From: Tetrahymena thermophila SB210
Lineage: Eukaryota > Ciliophora > Oligohymenophorea > Hymenostomatida > Tetrahymenidae
Assembly (NCBI RefSeq): GCF_000189635.1
Contig: NW_002475930.1
Coordinates: forward strand, 186,001-250,000
DNA: 64,000 nucleotides
Direction of reading: 5' to 3'
Shown here: in pieces, positions 1 to 14,249 of the stretch
How positions within the stretch are numbered: position 1 is the stretch's first letter
Layout of the letters: every line of letters starts with the position of its first letter
Translations under genes and position numbers: made by a program
The notes under the pieces: model-generated
What the model was told of the DNA's origin: nothing
What the model saw: only the letters and a program-made list of their open reading frames with translations
Databases searched by the model: none

Positions 1-3000
1 GCTGTGTAAACAGTTATAACTGGTACGCTTTCTCCAACAGGAGTTTCAAATCCTTCATACACAACACCTGCTGCACTTACAAGTGCTACATTAAGCAAAT
101 TCAATGGCTTAGCTGGATCAAAGTTGCATTATAAATTTTAATTGACATTTTCTGCAACAGGTGTGACTTAATCCTCAGCTATTTTCCTTCATTTTCCTTT
201 AAAATTCAATCATTTAGTGGGATCTTCTTCTTTAAGTTGCCAAGTTAATGGGAAAGTAGTTTATTGCTACAACTTTATTGAAAGATGCATTTTAGTTACA
301 GTAAATTTAAATAAATAAATTTAATTTAGTTATACATTCACTTTTAATTAAATTTTAGGCTTTCCCCTTAAACATAGCAGCAGGAACTTAATTCACTCTT
401 GAAGTTTATGGAGTATATGCCCCATTAAATGCAGCAGGAGCAGCAAATATTTAAATAAGTCTAAGTAAAACTACTAGCCCTGATTAAGTTGTTGAGTAAA
501 TAAATGTATCAGATGCTGCTACTTTAAGTGATTCGACATCTAGCTTATACATAGTATCTACAACATTATCCGATATGTATTCTCGTGAATAAAATAACTA
601 TTAATTTACCATAAACTCTCTAAGTGCAATAAGCTCTGGATCTAATATATATATTGAGTATCCATCAGAATATGGAACTTCTATTGCTGTTAGTCCACCT
701 ACTACCTGCAATATACAATCAACAAACCTTGCAAGTGTGTATGGTCAAGGATGTAACATTTTTGGCTCTAACATGTAAATTAAATTAATATATTAACAAT
801 TATTTGTTCATTTAATTAAATACAAAATTAAAGAAATTTATTAATTTTAAAAAAAGATTAATTTCTGTAAGTACTAATATACCTATTGGATCTTTTGTCA
901 TTTAGATTTAATCAATTATAAACCCGGAAGATACAAAATGCCAGATTAACAGAATTATGATTTCAGTTTTAAGCTCAGATAGGACTCAAGTGCTTGCTAA
1001 ATCATCAGTCTCTTCATCTAATTAATAGTTATTCCGCTCAACCTATAACTCTAACTTAAAATACCTGAATTGGTTTTAAGGTTCTTCTGAAATATTGTAT
1101 AATTTTGCTACTGTTTAACTTATTTCAGGTTCTTACTCTGCTCTTCTTGCTTTAAAAGATATTACAGGTTCAATTAGTAGAAAGATTTCATATACTTTAG
1201 CAAGTTAATCATTAACTAATTTCTAACTAATATCTAGCAACAATAATTAGTAAATATATCCAGGCTAATAATAAGAAAATATTTATATAGGCTGCCCATC
1301 TAATTCTATACCTGGGTTATATACATTAATATTCTCAAAAACAGAGAATCACAGTAATGCGGTTTATGGTAATATCGGTCTCCTTAATATTATAGTTTCA
1401 AACTCCTAAAATATAATATCACCTTAATACACTACATACTAAGTCTTTGCAGGAGGGTATAGTCTTCCTATCAATTTTGATTTAAGTAATATGCTACCTT
1501 TCAGTGGAGTCTCAATTCAATTTACTATAGTTTAAGGTGGAACCACTGACCCATAAATTAGCTTGGTAGATAATAACTTGTCAACAGTACCCTAATTAAC
1601 ACTAAATTTCTCTCCAACACAACCAAAAGGAAGTATCTTAGTAAGATCTGCAGTCTCCATGCCAGCAACAGCACAAACTTGGTCTAAATTATAAATGACA
1701 ATTTTCGGAACTGATGCAGTAAAATTTCATAATTTCATACTCATGAATTACTAATTTAATTTATTATTTAATAGAACGCATATACTTCCACTACAACTCC
1801 AATAGTCCTCAAACTTATAAATCCAAATCCCATACCAAGCTTCTAATATGTTTAGTCAGTTGATTAAGTATCTTAATTAGCAACTTAGCAGAATTTAAAT
1901 GTCTAAGCAACACTTCCTTGCACTGTGTATTACTATATTAGAAATGCTAATGGTCCTGTTAGGTAATTTGCTGAAGTGTAAAATCTAGTGAAAAATTATG
2001 TCTAATTAAATCCAGTAGATTACTTTTAATAATAATATGGCGCATTCAATTATGAAAATCCTTAGCTAGCAGGTGCAATTCAAACTTTCTCAATTTCAAA
2101 TCTAAGATCAAAGATGAACTACATCATAACTACTTGGACTTAAGATCAATTTTTGAATGTTATTAACTAAGGCGATTCATAATTTTCAACAAAAAATAAT
2201 GATGGAAGAAATATGAAAATACCTATTACCTTTTCTAAATCAATAACACAAGCTTAAAAGTTGACTCTGGTATGTTTCTTATGTGAATAATTTGCCATAC
2301 CTTGTTTAAAGTAATTCATTTTGATTTAAAATATAAAAAGATTTATACTTTATTATTAATTTATAATAAAATATTCATCAAAAATATAATAATATTAGCG
2401 TTTTAAGTTTTGACAATATTTATTGCAGTCAAGAATCTTAGTACCAGCTATCAATAGTTGACTCAATCAATTAGCCTCTATAGAGAAGATTATTAGAGTA
2501 ATAAGATAATAATGAAAACAGATAATTAGTTTATTCCTCTTCAACTCCTTCGAACACAGTAAATTTTTACACATTGTCTATTGATACTTAAGAGTAAGAT
2601 ATAAGCTGGAATTCCATTATAAGCACTGTTTAAGGGTCGAACTTTGCTAATTTTATTTAATAAAATGATCTAACCCTTCCTAGTATTTTATCTATTTCTA
2701 CTCCAAAAGAAGTAAACTAATAGACTGCTCCCATTTTTACAAGTTTACCAGTTGTTTCTTCTGGAATAACATGGATTTACATTGGTGGAATACAAACTAG
2801 TGCTAACTCCCTCATTTGGATGTATTTAGTTAGTAAGAAACAAAAAATTATTTTTATAAAATAAAATTAATTCATTATTTAATTAATAGATGTGACTTAC
2901 GGTGGAACTCCTTCATAGCAATAAATGAAATATATGTTGACTAGTTAGAACTAAACTGTAAAAACATTCTAAATATAATATTATGATTAAGTTACACCTG

Positions 3001-3209
3001 TTTCATTCAATTACACTGATCTTACTAATGGAACACAATATGCATTTTATTATCTAGCTACAACAGAAAATCCCTCTCTTTTTGCTCCAGCTTCTAGCGT
3101 TTCATTTGTAGGATAATAAACACTTAATTATAATACCACAGTATCAACTCATTCTTAAATTATTTATTTTGCTAGTTTACTATCAGTTTTAAGCATAATA
3201 ATTCTTTGA
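1..3209 (+). CDS. Large surface/secreted protein, paralogue 1 (5' end outside window)
   Basis: Exons 1-300, 359-774, 857-1718, 1775-2310, 2399-2832 and 2890-3209 give 955 residues in one frame, ending at TGA 3207-3209. Introns are 56-88 nt with GTA...AG ends. The product matches the C-terminal part of the next gene (9420-12869) exon by exon, sharing an EYGT-x3-SPPTTC segment (about 670-710), a C-x2-C-x6-C motif (about 2275-2305) and a fibronectin-III-like stretch near the end. The last 16 or so residues are hydrophobic, consistent with a membrane anchor or GPI signal. Composition is Ser/Thr/Asn/Gln-rich and beta-like, as in an extracellular protein. I do not recognise a named family. The N-terminal half must lie upstream of the window. 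It lacks one intron that the neighbour has. Confidence 0.85.
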
Positions 3210-4084
3210 AAAAATTGTAATTTAATTAATGTTTTGATTTGGTAATGTATTAAATTAAAGACCAAAATACTTTATAAAATTATATTTGATTAGAAATTAA
3301 AAAAAATCTAATTTACACAATAAAATGTTTGTAAATTTATTTCAAAATTTAAAAAATATTTTTATTTAAATAATAAAATAAAAATAAATGATTTAAAAAC
3401 AAAACTTAGAATACTCCTTTAAAAAAATTAGATAACTAAAATATTTAAAAAAATTAAAATTTCATTTAACTATTTTCATAACTAAATAAAAGCATTAATA
3501 AAGAAGTAAATAAATAATGTTATTATAGTGCAAACTTATTTTACATTGATAAAAGATTGCTTGATATATATTTATTGATAATAAAAAAATCAAAATGTTT
3601 GTATGGCAATCTATGATTAAATATTTACCACAATATATTGAATTTAACAGGTAATTAATAAATGAATGAATGCTAATTGCATTGTGTATAGTTTATATAT
3701 TTTATTATAATTGATAATTAATTATTTTTTGTTCGTTGCTAAATGAAATTAACTTTTGATTTATGAGCGTATATTTTTTAGTTATCGCCTTATTGGTATG
3801 ATATCTATCTTGATATTTTGTAAATTGAATTAAAATCAAATACCTTAAAAATACAAAAAATAGTTAAAAATTCAATAAAATAATTAAGATAAGAGATATA
3901 TCTATCAATTAAATATTACATAGCAATTACATTTTAAACTTCTCCTATTAAAAATAGTTAGACCTTTTCATAGTTAAAATTCTTTCTAAAGCATAAATTA
4001 CTTTGATTTTTTCATATTTCTGAAGGAATTTAAGGAAAATTCATTAAAAAATCCAAAAAAAAAACAGGAAAAGTAAACTTTAGT
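3210..4084. other. Intergenic, AT-rich
   Basis: Spacer between the two tandem surface-protein genes. It is poly(A)/poly(T)-rich and must hold the 3' end of the first gene and the promoter of the second. No gene or recognisable element seen. Confidence 0.7.
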
Positions 4085-7000
4085 ATGAGACAAAGCAATC
4101 TTGCACTTTTTGTTTGCTGGATCTTTGTACTACTCCAAACAATTCAAAAAAAATACCTTTTTGTCAAAGCTGGCTAAATATTTACCAAGGACTATTCAAT
4201 AGATTATTTAAATGTAGGATATACTACTTAAATTAAGTTTACCTTTCAGCTTCAAAATGGATTAGGAGCTTACAATTACTTACAGCTCACATTCCCTTTT
4301 CTATTATATACTAATAAATTTACAGATGTATAAGTTAAATATGTTGATGAGACCTCAACTGGATGCACTTTGACTCCTACTCTACTACCAGCAACAATAA
4401 CTTAGGGGACTTCGAATAACATTTATTATATTTTGTTTCTAGATGCTGCTTCAAATCCTACTAGCTTAAAAGCCGCACCTTAATGGTATTCGCTCTATAT
4501 ATATCCATAAAGTAATCATTCCTTTGAATTAATATTTATATAAGCAACGCTTATATTAGTAAATCAGTGTTTAAAAAGCAAATTGAATTTTTAAAATGTG
4601 GAATATGAGTGAAATTCAGGCATCAAACAAGCAAGTTTTAATTATTAAACTTATAAAATTTAATGAATTAAGCATTTTAATTATAAAATGATAAATAAAT
4701 TCAAGATAAATTCTTAACGATTAAATTCAAATTAAAAAAATATTTGATTTTAGATTTATATAAAATGGATAAATTTATTGATGAATTATTATTTTTATTT
4801 ATTTATAGGAGGGTTTATTGTTAATCCGGGTATTTAATCGGCAGTCCAAGCAGCAACTTTATCAGCTATCTCTGTAACAAGTGGATAACCAATATAATAT
4901 GATTTGAATAATGCTTTTGCTAATTTAGAATTTATATCGGCTCCTCCAACTACTTTATAAGTAACTCCATTTATACCTAGTCCTCAAAAAACATAGGTCG
5001 CATGGTCTTATGATGTATCCTTCTAGATCTTGCCAACAATTGCAATTAAAGATTAAGCAAGAATCATGATCTTGTTTCAATAGCCTAAATATTTCAAATT
5101 TACTGGGACATGTGTATCAGAACAATAAGTTGTACCGAGTGGCAATATACCTCCTCTAGATCCTTCATTATATAGCTGCAATTATGGTAAATTTTTAAAT
5201 AAATTAGATTAATTACATTAATTTAATAATATTTTATGCTTTTTAAACAGATACTTTGAACAATAGAATCGTAATCTAACTATTTACTGGGCTTAAACAA
5301 AATTTGTCTTACAGATTTAGAGTAACTGTCATAAACCCTAACCATAGTATCCCCACTGCAGGATTTGAAGTAAGAACCTTAATGGGCTTTTCTAATCAAA
5401 TAATTGAGCAAGCAACTTTAAATTAAGCAATATACACAAGTTACCTGACTCTTAATCTTTATAAAGTATTTTATTTACTTTTAATTTTAAGAAATCATTA
5501 TTGAAAGATATTTAATAGCTTTTTAACTAATATAATAGGTTTTTCTATCTAATACCATAGATTTAAGTGATAGCTCTTTCGTAACAAAAGCTGCAATAAT
5601 GGCTTAATAAAACTTTTATAATCCCTTTAAATTCTATTTTCAAATAAGTTTAGATATCCCTGACTCTACAAAGCTCAAAATTGTAATATAAATACCAATT
5701 GGTGCTTTAGACAGTGTACTCACTGGTTCAATTAGATATAATTTTCCGAGATTTGATCCGTAAGTTTAAATAAAATATAAATTTAATGACTTAAATAAAA
5801 TATAGCTTATACATATTATCCAAAAAATAATTGATTTCTTAAAACCTAAATTTTATTTTATTTTTTCTGAAATAAAATATTTAAAATCTATAGAAATGTT
5901 CCTGTTTAATGTATTCTAGATTCTCTTAGCCCTCCTCAAAATATTATTTGCACAGAAATAGGAAAATTGCTTTTGACATAGCTATATTATGTGACCATAA
6001 GTATCAGTTTTGCAAACAACATATAACTAAATAGTAACTTTGGAACAATGACTGTTTACAGCGAGGATTTGATTAATAATGCTGAACTACCAATGATTTA
6101 GGCTACCAAACCAAATATACTATCTCAATTTTTTACTATATAGAATAATTTAGACAGGGTTGACTATTCTAGCTCACAATATGGATATTAAATGGTGCAT
6201 TCATAAGTAATAAAATTTAATCTAAATTTCATAAAATTAATTTTTTTATTACTTTATCAAACTTTTTAAAAATATTTCAAATGACTTTGTTCACATAAAA
6301 AATTAATTTATTTTTAAAAAATTTGGTTTAATTTAAATGTTTTTCTGTTTATCCAACTATTTACTTACAAAAAAAATCAGATTTAAGAGAGTATTTATTG
6401 AAAAATATTAATTTATAAATAAAAATTTTGATAATAAAAAAATAATTATTTAGGTTTCATACGATAACTCTAATAATAAACAACCTTTGTAGCCTTTGTC
6501 TCCCACTAATTATGGGTTGAAATCTTGCAATAATGTTAAACAAAAACTTGTTTTTGCTTGGAAAAAAGGACCAAACAACTAATTTGGTGTTAACCCTAAT
6601 TTTGCCATGAGATTAGTAACTTCAACAGTTATTTCAGCTCAATCTAATTAAATTGCTTATGTAGAATCTAAAAATGCTGGTTGTAATATTAACAACGAAT
6701 TTAATTCAGCTGCTACTGCAAGCATTATAACTTATAATACTTTTACAGAGATTTTAATCAATCCATAAACAACATCTAATGTAATTTAAATTATCATATT
6801 TTAATATGATTAAAATAATATTTATAATAGTGCATATAATCTGAATCAATTACTTCTGTATTTAGTATTGGTGATGTTATAATTTAGGGTATGTCTAGCT
6901 CTTATGGTGCTGATTAATCCTCTATTAATTTTTATGGTGCTTTATATGATAGCTATACTAGTAACAGAGCACCAACCAGCTATTTTGCTGTAAATGCTTT

Positions 7001-9743
7001 CACAATTTCCTAGGGTACGACTTGCTCTTCAGCCGATCTCTAGAATGTTCAAATAGGCATATCAAATTTTTACACTTCTTAAGGTGCGTAAAATGGAATG
7101 TCAGATGGATCTTAATTCCCAGCTTTTATCAGGTATTAAATAGTAAATTTAAGATAATTTTATAAATTATTATTTTTTAAATTTAGAGTAACAGGATACC
7201 TAAAAGATGCAGAAAAAATAGGAGGGTAAAGAATTGCTGTCTTTTTTAATAATGTAAACTTTTTCACTGAAAGTACAGATAACTATGGCAGATAAATAGT
7301 AATCAGTTTAATTTATAAAATTAAAATCAATTCAAATTCAACTAAATTATTAGGTCAGTTGTTCTAGTAATCTGAATTATGCTTAATAGTGCTGGGGTTA
7401 TAATGGATAATAAGATTAATCTTCTTCAATCCACACTATGAAGAGAGTAGAGTTTGATGTATCAACTACTATTTCATAAATAGCCTAAAATACACCATTT
7501 TAGCTGCTTATTCCTGTATCTTCAATTGGTAAATTAATTAACATCAAAAATGTAAAATTTAAAAACAAATTTTGAATTATTTATTATAACACAGGTTAAA
7601 GCACAAGTGTAAGACTATTTGTAAGTGTAATGACAAATTTTGCAAATGATAACACCTAGAGTTAAACTTTTGTAAATTCATTCACAATGTCTTAATTCTA
7701 ATTATTTACTGGTACAACTAATGCTCCTTAAACAAGTTCAGCAAATATTTCATATAGGTTAGACTCCACTGCTAAAATAGAAGGAGGAGTAAAATATTAC
7801 ATTACAAAGTCAAAATGATAATTTATTTTTAATATTATTTTAGTTGTAGGATGCTGATTTGTTTATTGGTCATAATGGAGGTGTCTCAACCATAAATAGA
7901 AATGTACTAGGATCGCCAACATAAATGGGAAGTGCTTTTGTAATTGTTGGATTATGGTAAATGTATTCTAAAACTCTTTCAGTAACTGCAAATTAAATTG
8001 TTAATACATCAGTAGCTTCAGAAAATTGTATTGGATTTAGAGTAAAAATCTTTATTTAAAATTTGTTTGATTCAAATTTATTTATTTATTTTATTGTATA
8101 ATTTAAAAATAATTCTTTTTTAATAATCTAATATTTTTAAAAATAGTACTTCTTCCAATCTACCTAAATGAAATACGGTATTTTCTGCCCATTTACTGCA
8201 ATAGGAGCATCTGATCCAACAATTTCATCATCTACAAAAGTTACATTTAAAAATTTTGTATATCCTGCTCTTGGGCCACTTAAGCTATAGAATACTTATA
8301 TAACATGGAGCTAAAATGATGGTAATATAGTTACAGCATTCCAAGATCCTGTTCCAGTTGATGCTGGATCTCAATTATAACCAAATATCATAAATAATGT
8401 TTAACCAGTAACTATAAATCGTTATACTAAAGATAACAAAGTAATTTGGTATTTTACTACAACAAATCCTATTCCAAAAGATGGCTAAATTTAGGTAATT
8501 TATTGCATTAAAATGTTGGAGAATTTAATAATTAAAATGATTTTTAAAAGAAATATTTGATCAATCCAAAAAATATGGATAGTTAATTAATGAAATATTT
8601 ACCTAAGCTAATTTTTATTTATTTTTTAATAGATTAGTTTGGTATCATCTGGAAGTTGGCTATTTAGTGTTGCAGAGAAAACTGATGCAAATTGCTTTTT
8701 ACTATATAAAACTTCTACATTTAGTTATAATTCCTTGACACAATGTACTGTAACAGTACCTGTAGCAAACAATATATTGTTCACTTTAAATTATGTCTAA
8801 GATTTCTAGCCGGGTGACTTTTAACTGATTTAATATGGATTTGATGCTTCTGTAAATAGTATAGCAACTCCATATGCAATTACTGTTGCAACTTTAACTT
8901 CAACAGGTGGTATTATTGATTAGTAAAGTGCTCTACCAGTAGTAAATTTGAGTTTTAATAATGGTGAATAATGGAATACAGTGATTAATATAATTTCTTA
9001 CAAATATTCCCATAGTTTAGTTAGTAATAGCATTGGCACTTTTGAAATGCAATTCTAAATAAACTAACGCCCTATCCTAGCATTATCTTCTCCAGGTTAT
9101 GGAAACTTAAAAGGACAATATTTAGAAATAAGTGTTGGTAATTAAATCAAATTTTTTAATTTAATTTTGAATTAATAAATTTTATTTTATATCATTTAAA
9201 GCATCTTTTATTGGCCAATATTCAAATATTAATTGTTACTTGATGCAAAACTCTTTAGCCTATTTTGGATTTCAAAATATAAATCTTAGCTCAAATTTAA
9301 TATAAGTTTTCCCGAGGTTCGATATCTTAGATACTAGCCTACCGTTCACTCTTCATTGCGAAAATGTTTTAAATTAATACAAAAATATCTAATAATACTA
9401 AGTTAGATTATTGTATAGATCTAGTTTTGAAGTTATTAAAGGTGGTACAAGTCCATCAGGAGCCTCAAACCCTCCATATAACAATCCAGTTACTTTTCCA
9501 AAATTAATATTAACAAGATTTAACAGTTTAGCTGGAGCATAAACTCAGTTTAGATTTTAAATTTCTCTATCAGCACAATAGATCAACTAATAAACTTCCA
9601 TTTTTGTAACCTTTCCACAAAAATATAATCCCTAAGTTGGATCAAGCTATTTATCTTGCCAAATAAATAATTAGCCAGTTTATTGCACTAATGTAGGCTC
9701 AGATCGCAAGATACAAATTTCAGTAATTTTCCTTAAAAAAAGC

Positions 9744-9806
<63 letters not shown>

Positions 9807-12800
9807 TTAAATTATGAAAAATATTTCTTTTTATTTTATCTTTTTTTTGTAAATATTAGGCCTTTCCCATCTAAATTGCAGCTTAAATAGCCTTTACTAT
9901 CGACATTTATGGTATAGTATCTCCTCCTGTATCAGCTGGTGCAGGTAATATCTAAGTATTAGTAGGATCATCCACAGATCCAAGTTCTATAGTTGAAGTG
10001 AATTAGTTAGCTGATCCTGCAACAAATTAAGATACAACAAACTAACTTTAAATAACTTATGCTACTTAATCTAATCCAAATGCAAGAGAATCAGGTATAT
10101 ACAGTTACACGATTTCTTCTGGAAGTGGAATAAGTGTTAATCAAAACATAATAGTAGAGTTTCCATAGGAATATGGAACAGTTATTAATATCAGCCCTCC
10201 TACTACTTGCTAAATTACATCTACTGACAGTACTACAACCTACGGATCTGTATTTCAAATATTAGGATCTAAAATGTAAAAAAATAATTTGATTTGATAA
10301 AGAATTATGAATTTTATTTTTAACCATTAAATAGAACTATATAAGTGAGCCAAAGTATCCCTCCAAATACTTTATTTTTGGTATCACTTAATCCAATATT
10401 AAATCCTGAATAATCTACTTGTAGTGTGACGAAAGTGATGATTTCAGTTCTCAGCTAAGATCTAAAAACTAACAATTTAGCATCTTCAATTGCTTCTACT
10501 AACTAGCCTAATATTAAATTTGTCTACAGTACCACATTAAAATATATGAATTGGTTCTTCTAAGGAGTTTAAATTATCTATAACTAAAATACAATTTAAC
10601 TTGTACCAGGTGTTTACTCTAATCTGATAAGTCTTGTTGATCCAAATGGCAATTTCAGTAAAACTCTTTAATATAAATTATAATCAAGCAGCGGTGGGCA
10701 ATTTCAACTTATTTCAGATAATGTAATTAAATTTATTTAACATTTTTAATTCAAATTTTACATTTATTAAAATAATAAATATTTTTACATTATAAAAAAT
10801 AGTTCTAAATTAACTTTATTTAATTATTTTGAATTAAAATTTTGGCATTTATTTCACCAATCATTGGAATAAATATTTTTATACAATAAACTGTTTCTTA
10901 TTTTTTTGTTTGTTTATCCATATTATAAATTACTGCTTAATAAAATTAGATGATTTATACTGGTTAATCTGCAGAAACATTCAACTTAGGTTGTCCAATC
11001 AATACTTTACCTGGCTTATACACTCTGAGCTTCACAAAAGTTGAATCAAGTCCTGTAATTTATGGAAATCTAGGGTTAATCAATGTGTTAGTTTCTAATA
11101 CTAAAGTTTAAATAGTTCCTGCTTATACTACATATAAAGTTTCAGTCCTCGGATAAAGTTTACCTGTTTTCTTTGATTTATCTAATCAGATCCCATTTTC
11201 TGGAGTATCAGTTTTGTTTGAGCTTTAGATTATGGGATTAGATCCTAAGATAAGTCTTTTAGATGATAATAACTAACCCGTCACTTAATACACTATTAAT
11301 TTTTCTCCATAGTCTTACAAAGGAAAATTGTTTGTACGCTCAACATAGATGATTTCTCCTGTATTACCAGACCACAAAGTATAGCTCTAAATGACCATTT
11401 TTGGAAATGATGCTGTAATAATTTAATAATTTATTTTATAATAATATTTATTTTTAATTATTTATAGAATTCTTATATTGCTAGTACTACTAATATCATA
11501 TTCTAGCTGTATGATGTAGGCTAACCAAATCCACCAGTATTAAGTTTTACTCCTATATTACAGACATCAAATATATTTTAGAATTATATAACTCTTCTAA
11601 TAAGTGTTAATGTTCCTTCTGCAATTTATTATCATGTATGTTTTTAATCTGGCCCGATTAGAACAAGTGATGAAGTAATGAAGTAAGCAAACAAGTATAC
11701 AGTTTTAAATCCAATGGACATTTATTAAGAGTAGTTTGGTATTTTGAATGCAGAATAAGCAAGCAATTCATTCACAATTAGTAATTTGAAATCAGGGTAT
11801 AGCTACACAATTTCAACTTGGGCATTAGATTAACTACAAAGATTAAGCTCAAGATAAGATAATACATTTACTACAACATAAAATGGAGGTCAACTACTGA
11901 GAATCAGCATATAATTTGCTAATATTATAGGAGTTAAATAAAAAACCAACTTGGTGTGCTATCTTTGTTAGCAATTTGCAATTCCATGCTTTAAGTAAAA
12001 AATAAATTTATTTTAATCAATTTAATTTAATAATCTTCATACATTTAATTTATGTTTTATTAAACATTTTTAATTAAAAGTGTAATGAGTTTTGATAGTA
12101 TTTACTGTGAAGAATAATCTAAGTATAAGTTTTTAATACAAGATCAAGTAAATTTGAATTCTAGATTACTCTTTTAGGATAAAAGAAATTTAGACATAAT
12201 AACATCGGCGAATACTGTTTCATTTTATACTCTACCATTAGACCATTTAAGCAGTGACTCTAGCTATAATAAAGTTATGACTATTGTCTAAAACCCTTAG
12301 TTCGCATTGTAACTAAATTAAAATGATGCTACCTTACCTTAAATCCTCTCTGTTACTCCACCAGTTTAGGTTTAACCATAACCTGCACCTTCTCTTATTA
12401 ACACGCCTACTGTTTCAACTGGCTTAACATGGTTTTAAGTTAGTAACATCCAAACTGCATAAAATTCTTTCATATGGATGTATTTAATAGGTATATTACA
12501 TATATAAATAATTTAATTTTTAATATGATTATTATATTTAATATAAAAGATGCTCCAAACAGTGGTACTCCTACTGTTTAATAAATGAAGTTTAAACTGA
12601 CAAATAGAAATCAAACCTCACCTAATTTTTAGATAATGTATTATAATTAAAATAATTAAGTTACATTCAACTATACAGGTTTATAGTCTAATACCTAATA
12701 TAACCTTTACTTACTTGCTACCACAGAAAATCCTTCCTTGTTTGCACCTACATCGTTCGTATCTACTATTGGAAAATCTACACTATCACCATAAGTAGTT

Positions 12801-12869
12801 GTAGTAATTAGCTCTAAGATTATTAGCTTTAGTATCTTAATAGTAGTATTTTTATCATTAATCTATTGA
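4085..12869 (+). CDS. Large surface/secreted protein, paralogue 2 (complete, about 2253 aa)
   Basis: ATG 4085 opens a signal-peptide-like N terminus (MRQSNLALFVCWIFVLLQT). Twenty exons: 4085-4511, 4809-5186, 5251-5465, 5539-5759, 5894-6206, 6454-6780, 6831-7132, 7187-7298, 7354-7528, 7595-7788, 7844-8041, 8147-8494, 8633-9137, 9202-9722, 9860-10275, 10335-10722, 10950-11414, 11468-11994, 12081-12490, 12550-12869. They sum to 6762 nt (2254 codons including TGA). The chain is Ser/Thr/Asn/Gln-rich with scattered cysteines and no internal transmembrane segment that I saw. An FPRFD motif recurs near 5745 and 9312, hinting at internal modules. The end resembles a fibronectin-III strand pattern and is followed by a hydrophobic tail. 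Likely a cell-surface or secreted structural protein; no enzyme motif and no named family recognised. Confidence 0.88.
9744..9809. repeat. (TTTA)n microsatellite inside an intron
   Basis: About 65 bp of nearly perfect TTTA repeats lie within the 9723-9859 intron of the large surface-protein gene. Confidence 0.95.
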
Positions 12870-14249
12870 TTTATTGAATTCTGATTATAAAATAAGATAT
12901 TAAATCATGGCATTAATTATACTTAATATATTAATTAAATTGATTTATTGTTAAAAAATTTTATTTTAAGTCAATAAAATATTTATATAAAAATCAATAA
13001 TTTACCTTTAAATATTAAAATTTCTTTTAATTTCAAAGTTTTTATGGTTCAAGTTTTTTAATTACTTTATGAAAATGTGATTTAATTAAACATAAAAATG
13101 AAATAAATAATTTAAATATTTATGTTATAAATAAGCTATTTTTAATCTAATAATGTCAAAAATCAAAAAAGATTTCAAATATTTAAAATTAATCTTTCTA
13201 TTTTTTATCATAAATCTAAAAATAAAATTTAATTTTTAAAAATTTTAATTAAACAGATTTATTTTTCATAATTATTTTTAATTTTTTTAAAAACCTTTTA
13301 TTGTTTATGATATTGATTCTAAATCTATAAAATAATAAAAAATTAAAAATTTCAAAGAATAAACATATTTTGTTTGTTATTTTTAAAATATGTAAACAAA
13401 TATTTTTTTGTATTTGAAATTAATTTACATAAAATTTTTTGAATTTTATTACTAATAAATTTTGAATAAATGTAATTCATGTCATTTTTCATTTATTGCT
13501 TCTTAAAATAATTCATAAAATAATTGATAAAAATACACCTTTTACTATTTTGAAAGAACAATTTTTTCAATTTAATAATATCCAATCTTATCATCAATTA
13601 TAAATCTAACTAAGATATTTTATTAGAGAATCCATGTATATTTTTTATGATTTAAATTTAACAAATTTAACTCTAAGATATTGTAAATAATTATACAAAA
13701 TTAAAGTTAAGAAGTTAAGTTTTATTATTTTAATTCGCTTTAAAGTAATTCAGACTCAGATATTCTATTTTTTTTAAAGGATATTATAAACTGTATTTTA
13801 AAACTTTAGATGTTTCGATAGATTATTTTTATTTTTAGAATATGAAAAATACAAAATAGAAATTTTAGTTTTATTCAACTTTATTTATTTTAATTGTAAG
13901 AGTGAAGCTTTTGGAAATTTTCCAAAATAATTAATGTAGTGTCGAAGTTTCGAGAAGAAGGTAGCTAATAAATTTAATTTGAAATATAATGTAAGCAGAG
14001 TCGTGTTTGAAAAATGTTTGTGAAATTAAATTTTGGTGATTTATAATTAGAGGAATAGTTTTGGTAAAGTAATTAATAAAAATATCAAAAATAACTTACA
14101 ACAAAATAAATAGTGATTAATATAAAATCTTTCATTAATTAATAATTATACTGCATACATATTATTTAAAAAGCTAAAGCATTTTACCTATGCAAACTAA
14201 TTAAATAAATAAAAATTAGATCTTTTTTGGTCCAAAGATAATAAAGTAA
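12870..14249. other. Intergenic, AT-rich
   Basis: Long A/T runs, no coding frame with normal codon use, no structured RNA recognised. The part after about 13,890 is slightly less AT-rich and may be the OSBP promoter or 5' leader. Confidence 0.65.
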
